This document shows, in pieces, positions 33,108 through 42,199 of a stretch of DNA of 51,529 bases. How positions within the stretch are numbered: position 1 is the stretch's first letter; every line of letters begins with the position of its first letter. The position numbers and the translations under genes were made by a program. This stretch comes from CALVGQ01 sp964369385. Its GTDB lineage: Bacteria; Bacillota_I; Bacilli_A; Erysipelotrichales; Erysipelotrichaceae. A model generated the notes under the pieces. That model was not told the DNA's origin. It was given only the letters and a program-made list of their open reading frames with translations, and made no database searches. The stretch covers positions 1-51,529 of the forward strand of contig CAYJEY010000017.1 in the NCBI GenBank assembly GCA_964369385.1. The letters run 5' to 3'.

Positions 33108-33801
33108 GTACTAATCGAATCACTTCTGGTAAATCTGCAAGTGTGATAATTCCTTCAACTTTTTCATTTGATTTTCCATTTTCACTCACAAGTATTGCGA
33201 TGACAGCTTTCCCTTGATGGATCCCTGTTTCAAACATTTCTAGTATATCCAGTACACAATTTTTCTTAGATATAAATAAAACTTGCTCCTGTTCATAGTT
33301 GGGTGAAAACACTTCTTTTACTGTAGCACGCTTAATATCTGAATCATGAGATAAAGCATAATCACTAATCATTTGTAAAGTAAGTAATCCTTTGTATTGA
33401 TCATTTTCAACAATAAGCATTTTACTTGTGGCTAATTTTTTCATTTTGAAATAAACATCTTTAATACATTCATGTTTTTGACATGATTGAACCGGTTTTA
33501 CAAAGCACTCACCAACAAGTGGTGGTTGCGTTAGCAAGCGAGCAATCATTTCAATTCTCTCTACAACTGAATCAACAGGTTGAGCTATGATTTTCCCATC
33601 GTGGCTCCTTTGATGTACAATTGCATTTCTTAAATCTCCATAATCTTGAAGTTCAATTTCATAACGTTTCAATATATTATTTTGCTTAGCTGCTTTATTT
33701 AATAAATAATAAAAACGTTGGTATGCTCCATCTTCAATGATGTGATAACATTCTTGTTCAATTTTAATAAAAGCATCTAAAAAGCGATTGGCATTGTTCA
33801 T
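33100..33801 (-). CDS. HEPN-like N-terminal domain with tandem CBS domains
   Basis: The 233-residue product has an all-helical N-terminus ending in DYGDLRNAIVHQRS, where Arg58 and His63 form an RX4H motif like that of HEPN proteins. A linker (SVVERIEMIARLLTQPP) leads to two CBS domains (about 108-165 and 170-230, with GLLTLQMI and GIITLADL). CBS pairs usually bind adenine nucleotides. I infer a nucleotide-controlled protein; whether the HEPN part acts as an RNase is unproven. The start at 33801 follows GGAGGATTAACCAC. Read with asd on the same strand but with its own TATAAT upstream. Confidence 0.75.
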   Translation of the reverse strand: MNNANRFLDAFIKIEQECYHIIEDGAYQRFYYLLNKAAKQNNILKRYEIELQDYGDLRNAIVHQRSHDGKIIAQPVDSVVERIEMIARLLTQPPLVGECFVKPVQSCQKHECIKDVYFKMKKLATSKMLIVENDQYKGLLTLQMISDYALSHDSDIKRATVKEVFSPNYEQEQVLFISKKNCVLDILEMFETGIHQGKAVIAILVSENGKSNEKVEGIITLADLPEVIRLVQD

Positions 33802-33851
33802 GTGGTTAATCCTCCACATTTATTATAACCGATGTTGATTAAATGTACGAA

Positions 33852-34850
33852 TTAATTTATTTCTCTTAAAACACACTCTTCTAAAATATAGATTGTATTT
33901 GTAGCTGCACCAATTCGAAGTTGATCACCACAACACCAAAGCCAAATTCCATATTCATCATGCATATCTTTACGAACACGGCTCAATACCACAAGGTCTT
34001 GATTGGTATATTCAAGAGGAGTGGCAAGTTCATCACTCCAATACAGTGTAGAGTAAGACATAGTAAGTTCTTTGAGTTTTTCCAGTGATACTTTTTCTTT
34101 CGTTTGTACATAAAGGGAAAGGCAATGATTTTGCATTACAGGAACACGAACACATGTACAACTCAATTTAATACTCCTATCATTGAGTATTTTTTGTCCC
34201 TCTTCATGTAGTTTTAGTTCTTCATTTGTAAAACCGCATTCATTTACATCTCCTATTTGCGCAATGACATTGTTGCAAATGGGTTTTGCAAAGTAATGAA
34301 CTGATGGTAGTTTATGATTTGCATATGCAGTTATTTGATGCTCAAGCTCATCAATTCCATTTTGACCAGCACCTGAAACAGCTTGATAAGTAGATGATAT
34401 TACTTTCTCTATTCCTGCATATTGATAAAGTGGATACAAGGCCATTAATGCGATAATTGTAGCACAGTTTGGATTCGAGATGATGCCTTGATGATGAAGT
34501 ACTTGTTTACCATTAATCATTGGAATTACTAAAGGCACATCATGGTAAAGACGAAATGCACTACTATTGTCTATAAATATTGCTTTGCTCTGTTGAATCT
34601 CTGGTACCCATGCAAGGGCAATTTCTTTACTTGCTGCTCCTAACACAAAATCTAATCCTTCAAAACATCCTCGCTCCAGCATGGAAACCAAAATTTCTTT
34701 TCCATTAAACTGAATTGTTTTTCCTTGGCTTCGTCGACTTGCAAAACATCGCAATTCTTCAATTGCAATATTTCTTTCTTTTAATACTTGTAACATCATT
34801 TTTCCAACTGCTCCAGTTGCTCCTAAAATTCCTAATCGAATTGGTTTCAT
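33852..34850 (-). CDS. asd: Aspartate-semialdehyde dehydrogenase
   Basis: The 332-residue product has the NADP fold start RLGILGATGAVGKMML, the active site ISNPNCATIIALMALYPL (Cys129), TYQAVSGAGQNGIDEL and the end RIGAATNTIYILEE. It makes aspartate semialdehyde for lysine/diaminopimelate and threonine/methionine synthesis. The catalytic His is in VPVMQNHCLSL. It stands apart from dap or thr genes. It follows AAAGGAAG. No lysine riboswitch-like leader is visible in the short upstream gap. Confidence 0.93.
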   Translation of the reverse strand: MKPIRLGILGATGAVGKMMLQVLKERNIAIEELRCFASRRSQGKTIQFNGKEILVSMLERGCFEGLDFVLGAASKEIALAWVPEIQQSKAIFIDNSSAFRLYHDVPLVIPMINGKQVLHHQGIISNPNCATIIALMALYPLYQYAGIEKVISSTYQAVSGAGQNGIDELEHQITAYANHKLPSVHYFAKPICNNVIAQIGDVNECGFTNEELKLHEEGQKILNDRSIKLSCTCVRVPVMQNHCLSLYVQTKEKVSLEKLKELTMSYSTLYWSDELATPLEYTNQDLVVLSRVRKDMHDEYGIWLWCCGDQLRIGAATNTIYILEECVLREIN

Positions 34851-34939
34851 AAAATACTTCCTTTCCTACACTATAGTTAATGTAAAAAACGATATTTTTT
34901 CTAGGCTATCACATGCTAAAATAGAATTAGAAGGTAGGT

Positions 34940-36595
34940 ATGACTATGGAATTTAAAAATAAAGTGGTTTATCAAATTTGGCCTCGCTCATTTAAAGATG
35001 GAAACAATGATGGAATTGGTGATTTACTAGGAATAATTGAGAAGTTAGATTACTTACACTCACTTGGAATTGATTTAATTTGGCTTTCCCCTATTTATGC
35101 GAGTCCAAATCATGATTATGGCTACGATGTAAGTGATTATTATTGTATTCACGAAGACTATGGTACAATGGAAGACTTTGACCGCTTACTTTTAGAATGT
35201 AAAAAACGTGGAATGAATATTTTAATGGACTTGGTAGCGAATCACACAAGTGATCAACATGATTGGTTCCAAGATTGTATGTGTAATCCCGATAGTCCTT
35301 ATCGAGATTATTACTTATTCAAAGATTCTCATTTTATCCCAAATAATTGGTTAAGTTGTTTTGGTGGGAGCGCTTGGCAAAAAGATACTACAAAACCAAA
35401 TAGTTGGTATTTAACTACATTTACTCCTCGTCAATGTGATTTAAACTGGGAAAACCCAGCAGTTCGCCAAGAGATGTCAAAAATAATGAGATATTGGATA
35501 GAAAAAGGTGTTGCAGGATTCCGTATTGATGTGGTCAACACAATTGCCAAAGAGCCCGGATTACCAAGTTACCAATCTAACAAAAGAGGACTTCAATTCC
35601 CTAAAGAATACATTACTAACTTAGCGCGTTCCCATGATTACTTGCAAGAACTCATCGCTTCACTTGATGATTTAGATTTCATTACTGTAGGAGAAGGAAT
35701 GCTAGTAGATCAAGATGCCTGTGCCCTTTATGCTGGAGCAGACCGCAAAGAGTTAGATATGATGTTTATGTTTGATTTACATCTTCAAGATTGTGGACCC
35801 CTTGGAAAATATGATTTTAGAAAATTATATCAGTGGAACATCCCCACATTTAAAAATATAGTATACTCTTGGCAAATGGACATGCAGGAGCGTAACTATT
35901 GGATGGGGAACTACTTAAATAACCATGATCAGCCGCGTACAATTTCTCGCTTTGGGAATGACACAACTTATCGTGTGCAAAGTGCAAAAGCATTTGCATT
36001 ACTTAATCTTACATTAAGAGGCACCCCATTCATATATCAAGGTGAAGAAATAGGAATGACTAATTGTCCTCTTGAAATTAAAGATTGGCGCGATTTCGAG
36101 GCAATCAATATCTATGAAGTCTTACCCACTATGATGCATGTCCCTAAGAAATTCACAAAAAAAATTGTGCAGAGAATGACACGTGATAATGCAAGAACTC
36201 CGATGCAATGGGATGCTTCAAAATATGCTGGTTTTAGCTCAAAGTTGCCATGGATTAAAGTCAACCCAAATTATGAACATATCAATGTTAAACAAGATTT
36301 ATTGAATAAACAAAGTATCATTAAAGCCTATCAACAACTAATCCAAATTCGTAAAGAAGAATTAGCTTTAGTCGATGGTGACTTTGCCCCACTACTAAGT
36401 GAACATAAGTCAATTCTGGCTTATACAAGAACATATCATGATACTCAACTCATTATTTTAATTAACCTTTCAAGCAAAGTAGTTTCTTACAATTTCCCAC
36501 TGAAAGGTGAAATTCTCTTCAACAACACACCGCACTACGAAAAAAACATAATGAGCCCTTATCAAGCATTACTTGTGAAGGTGAAAATACAATAG
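34940..36595 (+). CDS. GH13 alpha-glucosidase (oligo-1,6-glucosidase type)
   Basis: The 551-residue enzyme has the GH13_31-like blocks VVYQIWPRSFKDGNNDGIGDL, DLVANHTSDQH, GFRIDVVN (nucleophile Asp197), TVGEGM (acid/base Glu252) and NYLNNHDQPR (Asp330). It hydrolyses alpha-1,6 or similar glucosides, or a phosphorylated form. It resembles but is distinct from TreC at 42200. No signal peptide, so cytoplasmic. It is preceded by AAGGTAGGT; start 34940 or two codons on (34946). It is monocistronic between asd and a HAD gene, with a terminator shared with the convergent gene. Confidence 0.9.
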   Translation: MTMEFKNKVVYQIWPRSFKDGNNDGIGDLLGIIEKLDYLHSLGIDLIWLSPIYASPNHDYGYDVSDYYCIHEDYGTMEDFDRLLLECKKRGMNILMDLVANHTSDQHDWFQDCMCNPDSPYRDYYLFKDSHFIPNNWLSCFGGSAWQKDTTKPNSWYLTTFTPRQCDLNWENPAVRQEMSKIMRYWIEKGVAGFRIDVVNTIAKEPGLPSYQSNKRGLQFPKEYITNLARSHDYLQELIASLDDLDFITVGEGMLVDQDACALYAGADRKELDMMFMFDLHLQDCGPLGKYDFRKLYQWNIPTFKNIVYSWQMDMQERNYWMGNYLNNHDQPRTISRFGNDTTYRVQSAKAFALLNLTLRGTPFIYQGEEIGMTNCPLEIKDWRDFEAINIYEVLPTMMHVPKKFTKKIVQRMTRDNARTPMQWDASKYAGFSSKLPWIKVNPNYEHINVKQDLLNKQSIIKAYQQLIQIRKEELALVDGDFAPLLSEHKSILAYTRTYHDTQLIILINLSSKVVSYNFPLKGEILFNNTPHYEKNIMSPYQALLVKVKIQ

Positions 36596-36622
36596 GAAGC
36601 CCAAGGGGCTTCCTATTACTTT
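36591..36622. terminator. Bidirectional terminator between glucosidase and HAD genes
   Basis: AATAGGAAGCC (36591-36601) and GGCTTCCTATT (36607-36617) form an 11-bp stem, with an ACTTTTT tail on the plus strand. It overlaps the glucosidase stop codon. Confidence 0.8.
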
Positions 36623-37455
36623 TTATGATATGTTAAGCGAGCCATGCGCGTATCTGCTGCCATCAGCTCTAATATACTTTTCACTATTAAATCAACTTCT
36701 TGATTCTCTCGATAATCACTCTCTGCAACAAAATCCACACGCTGTTGTATAGCTAATGATTTCGCCATGCTTGAGTCTTTACTCTCATGATTGTACACTG
36801 CAATAGTTTTTCCACCAAACTGTTTTACTAGCTTCATACATGGAACATCTGTAATTCCATCAGCAATATAAATCATACGATCAAAGGCAATGCGCTTTTC
36901 TTCTTCAGGCATACTTTTATTTAAATCAACATCATTATTCTCGTCAAGAACACCTTTGTTGATACGGAATACATATTGTGTTTTTGTCGTATAGTTTACT
37001 ACAGTTGCAGGCCAGATAGCCACACCACTTGCATTATAACAATATTTGCATGCATATATTTTTTTGAATTCTTTAGCAATTGGTGTTCCTTCAATCATTT
37101 CTGTTAGTCCTGAAGAAATGATATAATGTTCTACCTCTAAATCTATTTCTTTAGCAAATTGATTAATACGACCAAACCACTCCAAAACCCCAGGATATAA
37201 TTTAACCTCTTGACCTAGTTTTACAAAGTCTTCGCGTCGAATAGGTTGATCCGTCTCATTAGCCTTTCTCAACATCATATACATATAAGATAGGATTGGA
37301 TCCATCTTATTTTTATCTGTAAACTTCCCTACTTGTTTCCAAAAATCTGCAGCATCTTCAATACCTAGTGAAGGAATAAATGAAAATTCTTGCATATCTT
37401 TTGGTGAAAGTGTTTTATCGAAGTCATACATAATAGCTACTTTGCATTTTTCCAT
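36616..37455 (-). CDS. HAD-family phosphatase (phosphoserine-phosphatase-like)
   Basis: The 279-residue product has motif I MYDFDKTLSPKDMQEFSF (Asp11, Asp13), motif II HYIISSGLTEMIEG and motif IV MIYIADGITDVPCMKLV, with a C1-type helical cap between I and II. Unlike the Cof group there is no large C2 cap. The likely substrate class is a phosphoamino acid or other small phosphomonoester, not identified. An extended TATAAT -10 lies directly upstream (minus strand, near 37478), so it has its own promoter next to the AEC gene. Confidence 0.85.
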   Translation of the reverse strand: MEKCKVAIMYDFDKTLSPKDMQEFSFIPSLGIEDAADFWKQVGKFTDKNKMDPILSYMYMMLRKANETDQPIRREDFVKLGQEVKLYPGVLEWFGRINQFAKEIDLEVEHYIISSGLTEMIEGTPIAKEFKKIYACKYCYNASGVAIWPATVVNYTTKTQYVFRINKGVLDENNDVDLNKSMPEEEKRIAFDRMIYIADGITDVPCMKLVKQFGGKTIAVYNHESKDSSMAKSLAIQQRVDFVAESDYRENQEVDLIVKSILELMAADTRMARLTYHKK

Positions 37456-37490
37456 AAATTTTCCTCCATATTTACATTATACCATGCTTT

Positions 37491-38414
37491 TTAAAAAACA
37501 CTCCAAAACCACTCTGCCATGACAAGTATGATAGGCATTGTGATCAGGCAAAACAATGTAGATACACTTACAATTTGAGCTGCATGCTCATAGTTTAAAT
37601 CATACTTTTGGGCAAAAACTGCTGATGTGAATGCTACTGGTGCAGCAGATACGACCATCACAATAAATCTAAGCGAATCATATTTATCTGGCACAAAGCT
37701 AAACATTACCATCACTGCAAGAGGCATGATAATCAATCTTAAACAACTCACAAAATATACACTTCGCTCTTTAAACATATTCATTAATGGCTGTTTTGCC
37801 ATATATGTTCCCAGCAACAGCATTGCCAGTGGTGAATTCATTCCACCAATACTCGTAAGTGCACTCATGACTTGATTTGGAAGTGACAATTGTAGAATAA
37901 ACATCATTAATCCCAAAACGGTGGCAATAAAAACCGGATTACTTATTACTGATTTCAGTGTAATCTTTGCCTCATGATGTGACATCAGTTTTACTCCATA
38001 TGTCCATATCAGTATATAAAATCCTGCAATATATAGCGATAAGTAAAAAATTGCCTCACTACCTAAAATTGCACTCACAAGTGGAATTCCAAAAAATCCT
38101 GCGTTTGGAAAAATGGTACAAAAAGACTCGACTGGTTTTTCTTTTTCTACAAAAATGTGGCTTAAACATATCACTAATCCAAAAGAACTTGCCGTTAGAA
38201 TAACCATCCATCCTAACCCCATAAGTAATTCATTGCTAAAGGGTTTAATGAATGAAGTGAATATTGTAATGGGAATTATTCCACTCACTAACATATTCGA
38301 TAACTTTGCACTTGTATCGTCATCAATGAGTTTTCTTTTATAAAATATATAACCAATGGCCATCATTCCAAACATCTGAATAATTGCATTTAAAATCGTT
38401 GGTACTATTTCCAT
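37491..38414 (-). CDS. AEC-family transporter (auxin efflux carrier type)
   Basis: The 307-residue product has about ten membrane helices in the AEC arrangement: MAIGYIFYKRKLIDDDTSAKLSNM, SFIKPF, FPNAGFFGIPLVSAILG and VAFTSAVFAQKYDLNYEHAAQIVSVSTLFCLITMPI at the end. Bacterial members carry malate, malonate or amino-acid-like anions. It follows AGGTG. The next gene on this strand (HAD phosphatase) has a promoter of its own, and no clear terminator separates them. Confidence 0.9.
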   Translation of the reverse strand: MEIVPTILNAIIQMFGMMAIGYIFYKRKLIDDDTSAKLSNMLVSGIIPITIFTSFIKPFSNELLMGLGWMVILTASSFGLVICLSHIFVEKEKPVESFCTIFPNAGFFGIPLVSAILGSEAIFYLSLYIAGFYILIWTYGVKLMSHHEAKITLKSVISNPVFIATVLGLMMFILQLSLPNQVMSALTSIGGMNSPLAMLLLGTYMAKQPLMNMFKERSVYFVSCLRLIIMPLAVMVMFSFVPDKYDSLRFIVMVVSAAPVAFTSAVFAQKYDLNYEHAAQIVSVSTLFCLITMPIILVMAEWFWSVF

Positions 38415-38460
38415 ATTTTCACCTCAAAACTCTCTACATTATACACGAAAGATCCATTAA

Positions 38461-38482
38461 TAAAAAGACACATCTCTGTGCC
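38461..38482 (-). terminator. Terminator of the lipoprotein gene
   Basis: On the minus strand, GGCACA and TGTGTC pair around GAGA, followed by TTTTTATT. Confidence 0.65.
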
Positions 38483-39277
38483 TTACTCGATTAAATTACT
38501 TGGAAGTTCGATTTCACTCAAATGATTAAACTGTTCGTAATCTATTATGATATTGTAGTTATTACTTGGCAATTGCTCAGGAGTAACTTCTATTCCTAGT
38601 CTGTCCATAAAAATACCTGTTTTCAATTCTCTAAAGTCATACATCACTTGGATAGGTAACTTTGTCTCTTTATCAATTATATAAGTAACTACTACATCAT
38701 AGAAGTCAAGTATTTCAATTTCTCCTTGAAATAAAGGTAACATCTTCATGATTTCCTCTGAAGGGTATGATGCTTCAACCACAATCACTTCTCGTCCATC
38801 TCTTGTCTCTTCTTCTACAATTTTTGGAGCATCTTTTTCAAATAGTGCTTCAACTTCTTCGTCGCTAAGTGTTCCAAAAATATCTACATAGCTATTTAAA
38901 GCCAAGGTATATTTTGGCTCTGTACTTGGATTCCAGTTGACACCATCATATCTATATTCCAATCCATTATCTACAATAGCACCATAATAATCATTCTTTA
39001 GATTCCCTATGATTAAAGAAGCTGATAGACCTTCTAATTGAAGCTGATTTGTAGTATTCACTATTGTAATATTCTCATCAATGCTTTCATTGATTGTGAT
39101 GACCGAATCATCTATAGTAGCTTCTAAACTCATTGTGTATACGAGATGCATTTGTGTGGATTCTACAGTTTCCAATGCATCAGCACTTTCGATTAATATG
39201 TTTATACCATCATCAGTGTTTGAACACCCACTTAATAAAAGAAGTACTAATAAACTAATGCCTAATTTAATTTTCAT
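38483..39277 (-). CDS. Lipoprotein with LolA/DUF6612-like fold
   Basis: The 264-residue product has a signal peptide and lipobox LLLSGC (Cys18). Repeated amphipathic strands (STQMHLVYTMSLEATI, ITINESIDENITIV, YRYDGVNW, YIIDKETKLPIQVMYDF) match DUF6612-type proteins, predicted to form a LolA-like half-barrel that may hold a lipid or other hydrophobic ligand. The function is unknown. It is monocistronic and divergent from treR. Confidence 0.72.
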   Translation of the reverse strand: MKIKLGISLLVLLLLSGCSNTDDGINILIESADALETVESTQMHLVYTMSLEATIDDSVITINESIDENITIVNTTNQLQLEGLSASLIIGNLKNDYYGAIVDNGLEYRYDGVNWNPSTEPKYTLALNSYVDIFGTLSDEEVEALFEKDAPKIVEEETRDGREVIVVEASYPSEEIMKMLPLFQGEIEILDFYDVVVTYIIDKETKLPIQVMYDFRELKTGIFMDRLGIEVTPEQLPSNNYNIIIDYEQFNHLSEIELPSNLIE

Positions 39278-39453
39278 TTTAATTCACCTTCTTGTAGATA
39301 TTCTACCACAAATCATTGTTACGATTAATTTAAAGCTCTTATTTTTATTGAAAAGTACATTTTTTATCTGAAATAGTGAAAATCAGATTATTTTTTCACC
39401 TTATTTATTTTGATTACTCATAATTATAACGAGAAATATTTTTTATTTTCGCT

Positions 39454-39459
39454 TATAAT
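39454..39459 (+). promoter_or_regulatory. -10 box of treR
   Basis: TATAAT sits 32 bases before the treR start; no convincing -35 is visible in the AT-rich upstream sequence. Confidence 0.5.
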
Positions 39460-39490
39460 AAAATAGCATAAGGAATGAGGTATTATACAA

Positions 39491-40201
39491 ATGAAAAAAT
39501 ATCAAGTCATCTATAAAGAGTTGCAAGAGAAAATTGAAAGTGGACAAATAAAGGCAAACACTTACTTAAAAAGTGAAAATGAATTGATGAAAATATATGA
39601 AGTATCAAGAGATACGATTCGAAAAGTATTAGACTTACTAGCTCAAAATGGATATATTCAAAAGAATAAGGGGAAAGGTTCTTTGGTACTCGATATCAAC
39701 CAAATTGTCTTCCCTATTGGTGGACTTACTAGTTTTAAAGAAATTGAGGGCATTATTCATAAAGAATCAGAAACAATATTGCACTGTTTCAATCAAATTG
39801 AACCAAATGATTATTTAAAGAAGTCATTGAATCTACGTGATGATTCAGTATATCACATTGAAAGAATAAGAAAAATTGATGGGGAAAGAATTATTCTAGA
39901 TGTTGATTATCTAAATGCCTCTATTATTCATGGCTTAAATCAAAAGCATGCTCAAGACTCTTTATATGAGTATATTGAAAATACACTCGGCTTAAATATT
40001 GGTTTTGCAAGAAAAGAAATCACCGTTGCAAAAGCATCTGTTGAAGAGAAAGAACTATTGGATATGATCGATTATGATTTACTTGTATGTGTTAAATCAT
40101 TTACTTATTTGGATGATGGAAGAATCATCCAATATACAATATCAAAACATCGTCCTGATAAATTTAGATTTGTCGATTTTGCAAGAAGAACGAAACTTTG
40201 A
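39491..40201 (+). CDS. treR: Trehalose operon repressor (GntR/HutC family)
   Basis: The 236-residue product has an N-terminal winged helix (SENELMKIYEVSRDTIRKVLDLLAQNGYIQKNKGKGSLV) and a C-terminal UTRA effector domain (VYHIERIRKIDGERIILDVDYL ... LDDGRIIQYTISKHRPDKFRFVDFARR). In TreR the effector is trehalose-6-phosphate, made by the TreP transporter encoded next. It is followed by its own hairpin terminator and then by treP with operator sequences. Assignment as TreR rests on the family type plus the treP-treC neighbours. Confidence 0.92.
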   Translation: MKKYQVIYKELQEKIESGQIKANTYLKSENELMKIYEVSRDTIRKVLDLLAQNGYIQKNKGKGSLVLDINQIVFPIGGLTSFKEIEGIIHKESETILHCFNQIEPNDYLKKSLNLRDDSVYHIERIRKIDGERIILDVDYLNASIIHGLNQKHAQDSLYEYIENTLGLNIGFARKEITVAKASVEEKELLDMIDYDLLVCVKSFTYLDDGRIIQYTISKHRPDKFRFVDFARRTKL

Positions 40202-40226
40202 AAAACTTTTAATTAAGTTTTTTTTA
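40201..40226 (+). terminator. Terminator between treR and treP
   Basis: AAAACTT and AAGTTTT pair around TTAATT, followed by eight T residues in total run. It separates treR from the separately promoted treP-treC unit. Confidence 0.65.
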
Positions 40227-40231
40227 TTATG

Positions 40232-40290
40232 TTGACTAACTTGTACGTATATGTTAATCTAACAACGAAAGATGTACGTACAAGTACATG
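40232..40290 (+). promoter_or_regulatory. treP promoter with paired TreR operators
   Basis: TTGACT (40232-40237), a 17-base spacer and TAATCT (40255-40260) form the promoter. ACTTGTACGTA (40239-40249) lies between -35 and -10; its exact inverted copy TACGTACAAGT lies at 40275-40285 in the transcribed leader. Blocking of both would repress treP-treC. Confidence 0.75.
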
Positions 40291-40298
40291 GAGGAGAT

Positions 40299-42185
40299 AT
40301 GAATAAATTTAATAGTGAAGCACAAGGACTACTAACGTTAGTTGGGGGAAAAACTAACATTATCAGTGTAAGTCATTGTGTCACAAGAATGCGTTTTGTT
40401 CTTGAGGATGCAAAAAAAGCTGATGTAAAAGCCATCGAAAAACTAAAAAGTGTGAAAGGTACTTTTACTCAATCAGGTCAATTTCAAGTTATTATTGGAA
40501 ATGATGTCATTGAATTTTATAACGAATTCATTCTTGTGAGTGGTATTCGTGGAGATTCAAAAGAAACTTTAAAAAAGGCTTCTCAAGTCAATCAAACTTG
40601 GCTACAACGTTTGATGGGTAATCTAGGAGAAATTTTTGCACCATTGATTCCTGCTCTTATTGTTGGGGGGCTAATCTTAGGATTTAGAAACTGTATTGAT
40701 TCAATTTTATTTTTTGAAAATGGAACTAAATCATTAACTCAAATTTCTCAATTCTGGAGTGGAGTTAATCACTTCTTATGGTTAATTGGAGAAGCTGTCT
40801 TCCACTTCTTACCAGTTGGAATAGTTTGGTCTATTACTAGAAAAATGGGGACAACTCAAATTCTTGGTATTATTCTAGGGATTACATTAGTATCTCCGCA
40901 ATTATTGAATGCATATGGTGTTGCTGGAACTCAAGATATTCCATTTTGGGACTTTGGATATTTCCAAATTGAAATGATTGGATATCAAGCGCAAGTTATT
41001 CCTGCTATCTTGGCTGGTTTTGTCTTAGTTTATATTGAAAAATTCTTTAGAAAAATAACTCCAAATGCAATTAGTATGATTGTTGTTCCATTCTTTGCAA
41101 TCCTGCTTTCTGTAATTATTGCACACACTGTTGTAGGACCAATCGGTTGGGTATTAGGAGATCATATTTCTACAATTATTTACAGTGGGTTAACTTCAAG
41201 TTTGAATTGGCTCTTTGCTGGTATCTTTGGATTCTTCTACGCTCCACTTGTAATTACAGGATTGCACCATATGTCAAATGCAATTGATACACAACTTGTG
41301 GCAAGTTTTGGTGGTACTATTTTATGGCCAATGATTGCCCTATCAAACATTGCTCAAGGTTCTGCTGTATTAGCAATGATTTTCCTACAAAAGAAAAATG
41401 AGGATGCAAAACAAATTAGTATTCCTGCTTGTATCTCATGTTATTTAGGAGTAACAGAGCCTGCATTGTTTGGGGTTAACTTAAAATACACTTTCCCATT
41501 CTTCGCTGGGATGACAGGATCTGCTATTGCAGCAATCTTCTCAGTTGCAACACAAACTAAAGCTGCTTCTATTGGTGTAGGTGGAATACCTGGAATCTTA
41601 TCCATTCTACCTCAACACATGTTTACATTCTTTATCGCAATGTTAATTGCTATTTTCGTACCATTTGTGATTACATTTGTTATTGGTAAGAAAAAACTAA
41701 CTTATGCTGATATCAATGGTGAAGAAGAAACACTAAAAGTATCTAGTGAAGAATTCGGAAGCATTGCTACAGGTGAAGTAATTGATTTATCAAAAGTAGA
41801 AGATAAAACATTTTCTGAAAAATTAATGGGTGATGGATTTGCAATTGTATTACAAGACGGAGAAGTTGTTTCTCCATGTACTGCAACAGTAAAAGTTATA
41901 TTCCCTACAAAACATGCTATTGGACTAGAACTAGCAGATGGAACTGAATTATTAATCCACATCGGTATGGACACAGTAGAACTTAATGGAAATGGATTTG
42001 AAACTCAACTTCAACAAGGAGATATTGTAAAAAAAGGAGATTTACTTGTTAAGGTTGACCTTGATTACTTAAAAGAAAACAACAAGTCAGTTGTTACTCC
42101 AGTGATCTTCACTAATCAAACAGCATTTGAAATGAAAAAAACAGGGATGGTTAATAAAAACGAAACAATTCTAAAAATCGTATAA
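40299..42185 (+). CDS. treP: PTS trehalose transporter EIIBCA
   Basis: The 628-residue product has an N-terminal EIIB domain (SHCVTRMRFVL, phosphocysteine Cys27), an EIIC membrane domain with about ten helices (LGEIFAPLIPALIVGGLILGF, HFLPVGIVWSITRKMG, ITGLHHMSN, ACISCYLGVTEPALFGVNLKY) and a C-terminal EIIA of the glucose type (LLIHIGMDTVELNG, His in HIGMDT). It imports trehalose as trehalose-6-phosphate. The start at 40299 follows GGAGGAG; the ATG at 40272 lies within an operator. The fused EIIA means no separate IIA is needed. Confidence 0.95.
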   Translation: MNKFNSEAQGLLTLVGGKTNIISVSHCVTRMRFVLEDAKKADVKAIEKLKSVKGTFTQSGQFQVIIGNDVIEFYNEFILVSGIRGDSKETLKKASQVNQTWLQRLMGNLGEIFAPLIPALIVGGLILGFRNCIDSILFFENGTKSLTQISQFWSGVNHFLWLIGEAVFHFLPVGIVWSITRKMGTTQILGIILGITLVSPQLLNAYGVAGTQDIPFWDFGYFQIEMIGYQAQVIPAILAGFVLVYIEKFFRKITPNAISMIVVPFFAILLSVIIAHTVVGPIGWVLGDHISTIIYSGLTSSLNWLFAGIFGFFYAPLVITGLHHMSNAIDTQLVASFGGTILWPMIALSNIAQGSAVLAMIFLQKKNEDAKQISIPACISCYLGVTEPALFGVNLKYTFPFFAGMTGSAIAAIFSVATQTKAASIGVGGIPGILSILPQHMFTFFIAMLIAIFVPFVITFVIGKKKLTYADINGEEETLKVSSEEFGSIATGEVIDLSKVEDKTFSEKLMGDGFAIVLQDGEVVSPCTATVKVIFPTKHAIGLELADGTELLIHIGMDTVELNGNGFETQLQQGDIVKKGDLLVKVDLDYLKENNKSVVTPVIFTNQTAFEMKKTGMVNKNETILKIV

Positions 42186-42199
42186 AGAAAGAGGAACAC

